Source: Stagonosporopsis chrysanthemi (Eukaryota; Ascomycota; Dothideomycetes; Pleosporales; Didymellaceae). From it: a stretch of DNA of 64,000 nucleotides. The notes beneath the pieces are model-generated. The model did no database searches. It saw only the letters and a list, made by a program, of their open reading frames with translations, and was not told the origin of the DNA. This document shows, piece by piece, positions 54,653-64,000 of the stretch. How positions within the stretch are numbered: position 1 is the stretch's first letter; every line of letters starts with the position of its first letter. The DNA lies in the NCBI GenBank assembly GCA_022560025.1, contig JAFISE010000017.1, forward strand, positions 186,001 through 250,000, read 5' to 3'. Both the position numbers and the translations under genes were made by a program.

Positions 54653-56182
54653 TTTATTTATCTGGGGAAAGGCAGCATCAGATACCTGGGATCTCTAGTT
54701 TGTACAACTTCGGGCGATGATTGAGATAAAAGTTTGGAACAAGCAGTCAGAATGCAGGCATCCAACATTAGTTTAATGATTTTTGCTGCCTACGTTATCA
54801 ATGACAATCTAATTCCTTCAAGGTGGACCCTAAGACGGTACTCCTTTATGCACGATCATGCCTTGCCGAAACTTAGAACCAATGAATCACGGTAAATTAG
54901 CCGAGTCAATCAATGATTACAATCACCTCACGTGTGGTGGTGGGCAAAGCGGGGATACGCGTGACACACCAGGAGCATGTCAATAACACACATTCGCACT
55001 AAGGCACACATGTATATCTATACCTAGGTGTAAACGGCAGAATCGAACCAATCTTTTGTTTATCGAGCTTTCAGTGCCTGCGATGGGTCCTATAGAGGTT
55101 TCTCCCTACGAGATTTTACTCTGAAGGGGCACAAGGCATATACACTGTGAAAACCGGAGGATTACAGTGTGGAAGGAAGACAGTATATTATCAAATTCTG
55201 GCAGGGTATGATGCTAGAGGAGGACTTTACGACTGGCGGTGGCTTCCCCCTATGACTACGCTACACCTTAATAGCCTATGTTCTATAGGGTATAAGGTAC
55301 CTAAGTAGCACACTTAACCAAGAAACTGTGTTTAGAGAAAGCCAGGGGCTGTAACTCCTGACTCCCTCGCTGCTTCACACGTCGTTTATACCCCACGGGA
55401 GGTCTGCGTAGTTAGAAGCTCGCTTCGCGACGTTGATAAATCCAATCTAGTCCAAGTGCCTGCGATGGTTGTCGGGCCCGCTATACGACGACAGAGGTCA
55501 TCGTCGCGCTATGCAGTGGATGCACAGTGACCGTCCACTGAGACCATGGTGAGGAGAAGCTCGCTTTTTTTGTCTAATCAGATTTACATAATGCCTCATT
55601 TCATGTTTTGTGTGCGTTATAATTACTACAGAATGCAGTTCAAATTGTGGTTATCTGGCGTGTAGCCTTACAACACAGCAACGACAGAGTTAAGACTTGT
55701 AGAACCGAGGATTCATAGAGAGGAATCTGACGTACTTTATTTTTATTTTTGTAGTACATTTTGACTTGTTGCGTTCTGACGTTGTGACAGAGCGGGCTTG
55801 CGTTGGTGTTTTTCGCTTTGAGCGGACGCCATTGTTGCCTAAACGGTCCTGGAGCCTGATTGAGTACGTGGAGTTTAATTGGCATGATTGGTTTCATCCA
55901 AGCTAGTCATGACTAGGTCGACTGCGGAAGCACGAATTAACAGCCGTAATGCAGTCCCAACATTATTGGAAGGGGCAGTTCCCTGCTTGCCAAGCTCAGC
56001 CACTGTTGCCTGTTCTGTTTACGCCTTGAGTGCAACTTCTCGTTTAGAAAAGGACCCTTCTTGTCTTCGTCCTATACTGCCATATCATTTCAACATCTCT
56101 AAGGTTTTGAATTGTCTACCGCCTCTCAACGTACGCATTATCATTGCAAGCACCTCCAACGGCTCCAATCGGTAACATCAGC
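54653..56182. other. Intergenic region with short repeats
   Basis: About 1.5 kb with no recognisable gene. It contains the repeated blocks listed at 55073-55566 and a 7-bp inverted repeat (CAGTGGA at 55514-55520, TCCACTG at 55534-55540). The last few hundred bases should be the promoter of the reverse-transcriptase gene. Confidence 0.5.
55073..55566. repeat. Short dispersed direct repeats, possible repeat-element relic
   Basis: The 14-mer AGTGCCTGCGATGG occurs at 55073-55086 and again at 55455-55468. The 12-mer AGAAGCTCGCTT occurs at 55414-55425 and at 55555-55566. Such shared words in non-coding DNA suggest a decayed repetitive element, but no terminal repeats, target-site duplication or coding remnant could be defined. 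Confidence 0.35.
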
Positions 56183-59100
56183 ATGGCTTCGGGCAGCGTG
56201 TTCTCAGGGACTCTCCAGACTATTACCAGCACAAAATTGGAAGAGCTTTCCAAACAACACTCCAAATTCCTGAAGCGGCATGCAACGCTTCTGTCAGCGG
56301 CGAAAGAAGAGCGAGATCCTTTGAGACGTTTGACCAAAATTGTCGACGACACCAAGTTATGTTTGGGTGTGAAGACTACCTCGTCTAAGGCTGATGACGG
56401 TCGACCCGGACGAGTGATCAGTGGTGGGACCAACAACAACCAGCTCGAAACTGACCTCATGAACGTTGACCGCTTCCTGGACCAAACACAGTTTGACCCT
56501 TCAGTATCGCCAGACTTGCTCAGAGAATGGGAAGAGAAATTGATACGACATGTCACCATCCAAGGTACAAAGTTCCAGTATGCCTCTCTATACGGCAAAC
56601 TAGTGACTGAGTGGCTCTCCTCGGAACAGACTGCTGTTACTGCCGACGATGTCGGGATAGCCGACAGCTTTGAAGAGCTTCTAAGTGCCAAGAAGCTCGA
56701 AGCTCGGAGAGAGTGGGAGAAATCTGTCTTTGAGCCTGCTCCCGTCGAAGTGCCTACTCTGAAGGCCTATCTGGAAGAAGTTTTCGTCACAGACAAGAAA
56801 AAGGTTGCCTCGGCACTGATAGTTCTTCGCAAGAAGATTGGGGACTTTGAATCGAGCCTGACGAGCAGCTCACAGTTCAACAATCAGACTCTGCAATGGC
56901 TGATCAAATCTCTCCAAACATCAGACTTGCTCTCGAACGAGAAACGGGAGGTTCTTGGCGATTTTCTCAGTAATGAGATCATTCTTGCAGAGATCGCGGA
57001 TGTGCTAAATATGCGAATGGAAGCTCTCGACATGTGGAGCTGGGGAAATCACGTTCTGGTTGAGCAACAACGTCGGATGGACGGCCAGTTTCAGATTCAA
57101 ATGCACGAAGACATACTGCAAGCGATCTTCCTGCATTACATCGGGGTCAAGTGGTCGGTGTTCTTCAAGTCAGCGTTTCTGGCTCTGAGAGACAGCACAG
57201 AGACCTGGCAAAGCAACCGCCCAGACGTATCGAAATCTGATAAATTGCGCCGCATGTACTTTCTTGGTAGCAAAGGTCATGGGGTCCGTGGCAGCCTTGA
57301 CGAAAAACGCAGCAAGATCCAGCGGAGGCGTTATTTTACCCATCAATTACTGGATCACGCAGAGCAACAGGTTCAGCACAACGAAGGCGAAGAGGAAGCC
57401 AATTTCGCCGACTTTGTGCTCAAACGACCTTTGAAGCGATCAAACCAAACAGGGATGAGATCGGCGCCAGTGCAAGCAAATACAGGTGGCTTATTTGGAG
57501 CTGCTCCTCCACCTCCGGGAAGAAGTCTTTTCGGTTTCGCACCGAAGCCGGCTGCTGCTTCCGCGATGTTTGCGAGTCGAGCAGCAGCTGTCGAAGAAGA
57601 ATGCAAGGACGAAGACATAGGCTTTGGCTTGTCTGATGACGATGAACCTGGAGCCGATTATTATCAGTCAGATGACGACAAGGAGCCAACTAAGAATCCC
57701 ATGGCAGCGAAGCAGAGTCTTCTTCACATTCTAGCCGCTGAGATTATTATCAACACTCGCCTGAACGGCGAGCTGACTTGTTTCCGTACAATGTTCGAGT
57801 CATGGAACGCACTGCTACCCCATGACACTGCATTGAGTGTACTCGAGTTCTTCGGAGTCTCACACAGATGGAAAAACTTCTTCAAGACATACTTAGAGGC
57901 ACCGTTGAAATTCGCGGACGAAGTCGGATCCACCCAGCCACGCATAAGGCGCAGGGGCACCCCAGGGTCGCATGCGCTCAGCGATGTGTTCGGAGAGGTT
58001 GTCCTCTTTTGTCTGGATTTTTCAGTCAACCAAGATACCAGCGGGGCTCTACTGCACCGCTTGCAAGATGATGTGTGGTTTTGGCATAAGGACTATGAGA
58101 CTTGCGCGACAGCTTGGGCAAGTGTGCAGAAGTTTGCCAATGTGACCGGCACACAGGTACGTCTCTTTCTAGATCAAAATTTGTGTGTTAACTAGCGACC
58201 AGATCGATGTCGTGAAGTCGGGTAGTGTACATGTCGGCCCGGCAGGTGAGCTGGACATTGACAATCGCTTGCCACAAGGGGATATCCGGTGGGGCTTCCT
58301 CTATTTGAACCCAACCAACGGCCGGTTCGACATAGACCGTAAAATGGTGGAAGCTCACATAAAAGAGCTTCGTCAACAATTGCAAGGAAAATCTAAGAGC
58401 GTCATTGACTGGATTCAAGGTGTGTGTCGTTTAATCGTATCTGGCCTCACCATCCGTTGCTAACCTTTGCCCTAGCCTGGAATTCCTATGCGACCACGTT
58501 CTTCGGTACAAACTTCGGCAAGCCTGCGAATTGTTTTGGCCGTGAACACATTGATACAATGCTTGCGACTCACCGTCAAATTCAGGAAAGTGTCTTTGAT
58601 GGTGGCAACGTTGTCCAGTATCTGAAGCAGATGATGAAGGAACGTTTCGACGTTGCGAATATTTCCGACGGCTTCCTCTATTTCCCAGTAGAGCTGGGTG
58701 GCTTGGAGCTTAAATCACCCTTCGTTGATCTTCTCCAAATTCGCGACTCCGTGAAAGCTAATCCTTACGATCTGCTAGATGAGTTTGAGGAGAACGAAAA
58801 GGACGACTATGCGGAAGCGAAGCGTCGTTTCGACAAAGGTGACCTCGAGCGTCTACGTCGGAACGGTGGGCACACGGACTTCCGACCTGAGAATGCAGAT
58901 GTTTTCTTCGATATGGCAGAGTTCATCAAATACCGAGAAGCTTTGACAAGTACAGGCAAAGCCGATATCTGTGACATCTACACGGCATTACTTGAGCGGC
59001 CCCAGGAAGAGCATGTCAATCCAAGCATGCAAGTCATGCATGCACTTCAAGAACTCAAGCAGAGTAACTTACGTGGTGTACTTGCGAACTGGTACAATAT

Positions 59101-59245
59101 GAACGCGTATTGGAAGTGGATTGCGCAAATGTACGGACCAGACATGATCGCACGTTTTGGCGGGTTCAATGTTGTGGACCCTGGCTGGCTGCCCATTGGT
59201 ATGGTGAGTCAGTTCCGTCAAAGGCGAACGAAATGGCAGGGCTAG
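56183..59245 (+). CDS. rvt: Cellular reverse transcriptase, rvt family
   Basis: Three exons, 56183-58156, 58203-58419 and 58476-59245, give 986 aa from ATG 56183; the frame upstream starts only with TTG. The N-terminal 200 residues are helical (KLEELSKQHSKFLKRHATLL). The reverse-transcriptase palm motifs are recognisable: RRRGTPGSHALSD at about 589-601, LFCLDFSVNQ, the catalytic pair Asp629-Asp630 in RLQDDVWFWH, then VVKSGSV (about 661-667) and QGDIRWGFLYL. Before them lies a long low-complexity insertion (LFGAAPPPPG, LFGFAPKP, acidic DDEPGAD). The C-terminus has the VELGGLELKSPFVDL block. No integrase, RNase H, gag or terminal repeat is associated. This fits the rvt genes, domesticated single-copy reverse transcriptases described in fungi, bdelloid rotifers and some bacteria. 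Their biological role is still unclear. The reading frame is intact, which argues for a working gene. Confidence 0.85.
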
Positions 59246-60075
59246 ACTGTGGTAGAGTACCTTTTGGCTTGATAGCTACTTTTACTAGAAAGCCAACCGT
59301 TTGAAAAAGCGCCTTCCAGACTATTGTGTTACCTAGTGATGTTGTGCGTACGATCTTGATATTTAACAAATTTTCGTTCTTTTCTTAAAATATGACCTTC
59401 TCTCACCTGCACATACGTACAACCTTGAGCTATAAAAGTGTTGACGAAACTGGATCTTGTAATGCTCGGGAGCTTTCGATTCACGCCAAATGAGGGGCAT
59501 GAGGCGGACTGCTTAAGATCAACATATGCTGCGATGCGAACTGTGAAGAGTTTCAAACAAAGACACCAGGGTGTGCTGAAATGTTCGATTCCAACAGTGA
59601 GCATAACCAGCTTCCCAATTTACTCCGTTATTGAAAACTGGAGTCTGTGACAGTAGAGGAGTCATGGTATCACTCAACTGCACTCGCTATTCGTGGGAAA
59701 TTAGCCTCGTGCTTGCCCACGAACCGCGAAGCCTTGGATGAACGCCAAAATGCACAATCCTGCAGTAAGCAGCCTGTTCCACCGAGCTGTTCTAAGCTGC
59801 TTCAAGCTGCCACAAGCTTTAACCAAGGATGCTTGGAATGCTTGGGGCTAGCGCGCGGGGACCCCGCGTGTACTCATGGATTGTGGAGATGAAAAGCGGC
59901 CGGTAACGAAGAACCAAGCTGTCCGCGGAAGAATTCAGGCATTTTCCTCGCAGAGCCAAGAATAGCCAAGAATAATAGATGCGATGAATGATGAAGAACA
60001 CTGATTATAAATGGCCTGTAAAGCTCGGGGGGGTCTGGTAGGCAACCACAGATCATTTATCTACCATTCACCGTC
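59246..60075. other. Intergenic region, no gene recognised
   Basis: About 830 bp between rvt and the polygalacturonase. It contains a TATA-like TATAAAT at 60006-60012, listed separately. No gene or repeat seen. Confidence 0.5.
60006..60012 (+). promoter_or_regulatory. TATA-like box, exo-polygalacturonase
   Basis: TATAAAT about 65 bp upstream of the ATG at 60076, at a plausible distance for a strongly induced secreted-enzyme gene. Confidence 0.45.
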
Positions 60076-61531
60076 ATGAGGCCACAGTCAGTCCTTCTCG
60101 CCCTTGCGGCATCTCTTTCTTCGGCATCTGCATCTTATTCCGACGGCGATTACGTCCCAGCTGGTGCCTCTGTCCATGTACCTCGCTCAAACTCCCTGCT
60201 GTCCAGGAAGCCGAGGGAGAAAGACAATTGGGGCAATGCTGTTGCGCACGATCGAAAGAAGATCACTATTCGGGCTTCTAAGAACGATACAGACGATATC
60301 AGCGAGGATCTACTTTGGGCACTCAACAAGGCGAACAACGGTGGTCTCGTGCACTTGAAAAAGAACCACAAATATGTCATCGGCAAGAAACTCGACCTCA
60401 GCTTCCTGAAGGATGTTTACGTCAACATCGATGGCGAGCTGAAGTATACCAACGACATCAAGTACTGGCAGGCCAACAACTTCTATTACCCATTTCAGAA
60501 GAGTATTACCTTTACCGTATGGGGTGGCAAGTAAGTTAGCCAGTATCAAAAGACGTGTCCAAAGAGTAACATCAGCTAGAGACATCAAGTTATACTCCGA
60601 CTCCGGTACTGGCGTCATAAACGGTAACGGGCAGGTCAGTGCTTAATGACTTATATGATGACCAATACTGACTTGGACTTAGGCATGGTGGGATGGTTTT
60701 AGCGGCGCTGAGATTCTGGATCCGAACAACAAGTTCTACCGGCCCATCCTGTTCCTGACCGACAATGCAACCAATGTCGAAGTCTCCGGTTTGCACCTCA
60801 AAGATTCACCATGCTGGACAACCTTCTTGGTGCGTACCAAGAACGTCATCTTCGATAATATCTACATCGACGCTGTATCTACCAACGCATCTTCCCTACC
60901 CAAGAACACCGATGGCTTCGACAGTCTTAACGTCGACGGTCTGACTGTGACCAATACTCGTGTCAACGTAGGCGATGACTGCTTCTCACCTAAGCCCAAC
61001 ACAACCAATATCTTCGTCAAGAACCTTTGGTGCAATGGCACGCACGGCGTCTCCATGGGAAGCATCGGCCAGTACAGTGGAGTGAAGGACTACATAAGCA
61101 ACGCATGGATCGAGAACGTGACGCTACTGAATGGACAAAATGGTGCTCGTCTAAAGGCCTGGGCAGGCCCGGACGTGGGCTACGGCTACATTGACAACAT
61201 CACATACAAGGACATCATCATCGAGAACACGGATGCGCCCGTCGTTTTGGACCAGTGCTATTTCAACATAAACGAGACGACATGTGCCAAGTATCCGAGC
61301 AAGGTCAACATTACGAATGTTAACTTTATCAATATCTCCGGTAGCTCTAGTGGCAAGAATGGTAGGGTGGTTGCGGACTTGACGTGCAGTCCTGGCGCGA
61401 AGTGCGACGGCATCCACCTTGAGAACATCAATATTACAAGCCCTAAGGGTTCGCCGTCGCAGATCGTATGTGAGAACATCAAGGGGAATATTGGTGTTGA
61501 CTGCATCCCGGCTAGCGAGGCGAATCATTAG
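60076..61531 (+). CDS. Secreted exo-polygalacturonase (GH28)
   Basis: Three exons, 60076-60530, 60580-60634 and 60683-61531, encode 452 aa. A signal peptide is present (SVLLALAASLSSASA). The right-handed beta-helix carries the four GH28 motifs in order: NTDGFD, GDDCFS, THGVSMGSIGQY and the ARLKAW variant of the R-I-K motif. Substitution of the usual GHG and RIK patterns by THGVSMGS and RLKAW fits the exo-acting group, which removes galacturonic acid from chain ends of pectin. Several N-glycosylation sequons (NAT, NGT, NVT, NET) are visible. The enzyme is extracellular and acts on plant cell-wall pectin; regulation by pectin or carbon source is likely but not visible. Confidence 0.9.
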
Positions 61532-61623
61532 ACAGGGATACGGATACAAGTGAAAGTGTATGGAATGGTATCGGTACATTACAAAACGCTAAATTACGCA
61601 AAATACATCAATTTTTTCCTCCT

Positions 61624-63102
61624 TCACAACCGGGCCTCAACGTTCGCGTTGACAATTCCCTCTTGCGCCTCGGTCTGATCTGTCTTCGGCTGGAGCGCAC
61701 TCTCAAAGATCTGCATGAATTTCTGCACGTCTGCAAAGGTGTTGTACAGCGGTGCGGGTGCTACACGGATGATACCTGGCTTCCTCTTGTCGCAGATGAC
61801 GCTGTTCTTCTCGAGCGCTGCTGCTACGTCCTCCATCAAATCCTCTTGCAGCAAGACACTAAGCTGAGCACCACGGAAGCGGGGATCCGAAGGAGAGATG
61901 ATCTTGAACGGGAAGTTGCCATCCTTAATGTTCCGTGTCGCAATTGATGAGAGAAGGTGTTCTGAGTATGCAGTTAAAAGTAAAGATTTGGATCGCAGGT
62001 CAGCCATCTTCGTCTTATTGAACACGCTCAGGCTGCCGGACAAACAGGTCAAATCCACGATGGAGGGGTTCGAGCACTGGAAACCCTGGGCACCGGGTGT
62101 GGGTTTGAAGTTGTTGTCCATCAGGAAGCGAGACGACTTGTCGTGGCCGTACCAGCCCTTGAGACCGACGTTGTGCTCATTGTTGCCATGCTTCTCGTGT
62201 ACGAAAGCTCCAGCAACAGCACCAGCTCCGGAGTTCATGTACTTGTACGTACACCAGCATGCAAAGTCAACATCCCATTCGTGAAGCTTCAGTTCCACGT
62301 TCCCGGCGGCGTGGGCAAGATCCCAGCCGATGGTAAGACCGTGCTTGTGTGCGTGCGCTGTGATAGTGGGAATATCGAGAAGCTGGCCGGAATAATATTG
62401 GATACCGGGAAGAAGAACCAGGGCGATTTCATCGGCATTGTCGGTGATTAAGTTGCAGATATGCTCGGTTGTCATCAGGTAGCCTTCGTCCGGCTCAACG
62501 GTCAACATAGACTTCTTCGGGTCGAGACCGTGCCACTCGATCTGAGATTCGATGGCATACCAATCGCTAGGAAAGGGTCGCCATTCGCACATGATCTTGT
62601 GTTTCTTCTCTGTAGGTTTGTAAAATGCGGCCATCATTAGGTGAAGGTTGATCGTCAAGGTGTTCATGGCAACAATCTCGGACGGTGCTGCACCGACGAT
62701 GTCGGCCATCTGCTGCGAGCATTGAGCAGCGAGATCTTGGTATGCAGGTAATGGCGAATCATCGAAGTTTGTGAAGTGACCGCCAACCGCGATAGATCCC
62801 CAAGTTCTCAGGTATGCGTTCAAGTGCTCTCCGACAGCCTTCGGCTGAAGGCCAAGCGAATTGCCGCAAAAGTAAATGCCCTCGTCATCGGCGCTGCTTG
62901 CCTTGGCGGCGGTTTTCGCATCATCCTTGAGTTGTTTCCGTGCAAGCTGAGCTTTGGTAGGAACAATGAACTCATCTCGGAAGGTCTTTAGAATATCGTT
63001 GCTGTTGTCAAGAGATTGCGCAAACTCGGAGGAGTCGGCGTTAACGGGCCATTCCGGTTTCTGGCCCTGGCGGAGCTGGTGGATAGCAGAGGTGGCGTCC
63101 AT
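61624..63102 (-). CDS. BNA5: Kynureninase
   Basis: One exon, 492 aa, ATG at 63102. The fold-type I PLP enzyme kynureninase is recognised by YFCGNSLGLQPKAV near the start, FPSDWYAIESQ, GWDLAHAAGNVELKLHEW, the PLP-lysine segment CTYKYMNSGAGAV, and the C-terminal KPGIIRVAPAPLYNTFADV. It hydrolyses kynurenine or 3-hydroxykynurenine to anthranilate or 3-hydroxyanthranilate plus alanine, in the cytosolic tryptophan-to-NAD pathway. It faces away from the indoleamine dioxygenase gene, which provides the first step of the same pathway. A TATATATA lies about 95 bp upstream of the start. Confidence 0.95.
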   Translation of the reverse strand: MDATSAIHQLRQGQKPEWPVNADSSEFAQSLDNSNDILKTFRDEFIVPTKAQLARKQLKDDAKTAAKASSADDEGIYFCGNSLGLQPKAVGEHLNAYLRTWGSIAVGGHFTNFDDSPLPAYQDLAAQCSQQMADIVGAAPSEIVAMNTLTINLHLMMAAFYKPTEKKHKIMCEWRPFPSDWYAIESQIEWHGLDPKKSMLTVEPDEGYLMTTEHICNLITDNADEIALVLLPGIQYYSGQLLDIPTITAHAHKHGLTIGWDLAHAAGNVELKLHEWDVDFACWCTYKYMNSGAGAVAGAFVHEKHGNNEHNVGLKGWYGHDKSSRFLMDNNFKPTPGAQGFQCSNPSIVDLTCLSGSLSVFNKTKMADLRSKSLLLTAYSEHLLSSIATRNIKDGNFPFKIISPSDPRFRGAQLSVLLQEDLMEDVAAALEKNSVICDKRKPGIIRVAPAPLYNTFADVQKFMQIFESALQPKTDQTEAQEGIVNANVEARL

Positions 63103-63515
63103 CGTGATTCAGCACTTGAAGTCGATGTTAGTTGCGCAATAAGGCCGGATGGGTAAAATTGTGAGTGAGCAGATGGTGGAGTGACACGTTGCCAGTATAT
63201 ATACACTACGCGCTGCAAAAATCGTGGAGTTGCCTCCGTTGACTGCTTCCGACGATTCAACGCCACTACGCTTGGAGTTTGATGCACCTTCCGTTTTCGG
63301 AGGTGATCGGACAGGGTTCCGTCAAGCCTCCGTTCCGATGTTTGACCAAGTTGCAGCCGTTGAGCTTTCACCGTGCCGCGATCATGAGATTCAAGGGTTG
63401 TGGTAATAGAGCGGATCCTGTTTTCTGTGCGTAAAAGCGGTGTCAGAGACGTTAAGTAGCCACGTACCCTCACAAACACTGTTTTAGCATTCACTTTTGT
63501 GCATACTTTTCCACC
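63103..63515. promoter_or_regulatory. Divergent promoter region kynureninase / IDO
   Basis: The 413 bp between the two start codons serve two genes of one pathway. A TATATATA at 63196-63203 lies about 95 bp from the kynureninase start. No regulator site is assigned. Confidence 0.6.
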
Positions 63516-64000
63516 ATGAGCCCTCACAAAATTGAAGTTCTTCCCTCAGCGGCTGCCCTACCATCATTTGGCATCTCGAAAAACGGATTCTTGCCAGCCA
63601 ATGCACCGCTGACCCGGCTGCCTAATGATTACTACCAGCCATGGGAATCTATTATCGAAGTGTTACCAATGCTTATCGAGACCAAAATGTTACGCCAAAG
63701 AGTCGACGAGCTTCCTACTCTCGACGCACAACAACTCAAAGCCGAAGCAGAATGGCAAAGAGCATACTCGATGCTGGCAGTCATTGCTCAGGGATACATT
63801 TGGCAAGGGCCCGAGCCATCCGAGGTAAGTTGACATCCATTTCACCGGGTCGCCCTTGGCTGATAAGCATCTTAGCGTCTACCCCCTACGATTTCCGTCC
63901 CCTTCCTGAAGATATCCGAGCACCTGGAGGTGCACCCTGTAGCAACATATGCAGCCTTGAACCTGTGGAACTGGAGGCCTCTCGAGAAGGGCGCCAATCT
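63516..64000 (+). CDS. BNA2: Indoleamine 2,3-dioxygenase, 5' part (runs off the window)
   Basis: Exon 1 is 63516-63824 and exon 2 starts at 63876 after a GTAAGT...CTTAG intron; the gene continues past 64000. The first about 145 residues match the N-terminal domain of IDO: NGFLPANAPLTRLPNDYYQPWE, AYSMLAVIAQGYIWQG, then across the intron ERLPPTISVPFLKISEHLEVHPVATYAALNLWNW. IDO is a heme enzyme that opens the indole ring of tryptophan to N-formylkynurenine, the first step of de novo NAD synthesis. The heme-ligand histidine lies in the missing part, so completeness cannot be judged. Confidence 0.92.

Noticed and set aside
55030..55060. Possible tRNA B-box on the minus strand (GGTTCGATTC)
   Set aside because: The surrounding sequence cannot form a T-stem, anticodon arm or acceptor stem.

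Overview
The window is nuclear DNA of a filamentous ascomycete (Pezizomycotina; a Dothideomycete, perhaps Pleosporales, is my tentative guess). Reasons: genes lie on both strands with intergenic gaps of a few hundred bases to about 2 kb. Most carry 0-3 short introns (about 40-90 nt) with GT-AG ends and internal CTAAC/CTGAC-like branch sites. The content mixes eukaryotic housekeeping genes with secreted plant- or wall-directed enzymes. No operons, rRNA, CRISPR array, prophage, convincing tRNA or intact transposon were seen. Coding starts were moved to true ATG codons. All splice models were read from frame and consensus sites and are not transcript-confirmed.

Layout. 1-2051: no gene. 2052-13909: RTP1 (RNA polymerase assembly), SmF and CZIB (divergent pair), LEU5 mitochondrial carrier and METTL4 methyltransferase (divergent pair), an FMN-binding split-barrel protein and a PPR protein (divergent pair). 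14678-15105: a small secreted precursor with four tandem 25-residue repeats separated by Lys-Arg. 15547-19620: UPF3 (nonsense-mediated decay) divergent from a PP6/Sit4-type phosphatase with a large insert. 19995-23593: DPP III peptidase and a GPI-type GH16 wall enzyme. 24893-33233, all minus strand: UBE2S-like E2, NUP120, RAD51 and an aldo-keto reductase. 33920-34643: PSME3IP1/FAM192A family. 35066-37480: multi-CBM18 chitin deacetylase. 39388-42791: a UBA plus AT-hook protein divergent from XAP5/FAM50. 44055-47835: SPX-ankyrin-GDPD protein (GDE1). 48101-49764: cytochrome P450 broken by one in-frame stop. 50254-51226: a coiled-coil protein with an F-box-like segment. 52404-54652: Kelch membrane protein with one unresolved splice junction. 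56183-59245: a cellular reverse transcriptase of the rvt family. 60076-61531: GH28 exo-polygalacturonase. 61624-64000: kynureninase and indoleamine 2,3-dioxygenase, divergent and both in tryptophan-to-NAD metabolism; the second runs off the window.

How the genes work together. Most neighbours are unrelated. The clearest functional pair is kynureninase with IDO. Chitin deacetylase, GH16 and exo-polygalacturonase are secreted carbohydrate-active enzymes but are scattered. The most interesting items are the Kex2-type repeat precursor (14678-15105), the domesticated reverse transcriptase (56183-59245), the P450 with a nonsense codon just before its I-helix motif, and the roughly 100-residue insert in the PP6-type phosphatase.
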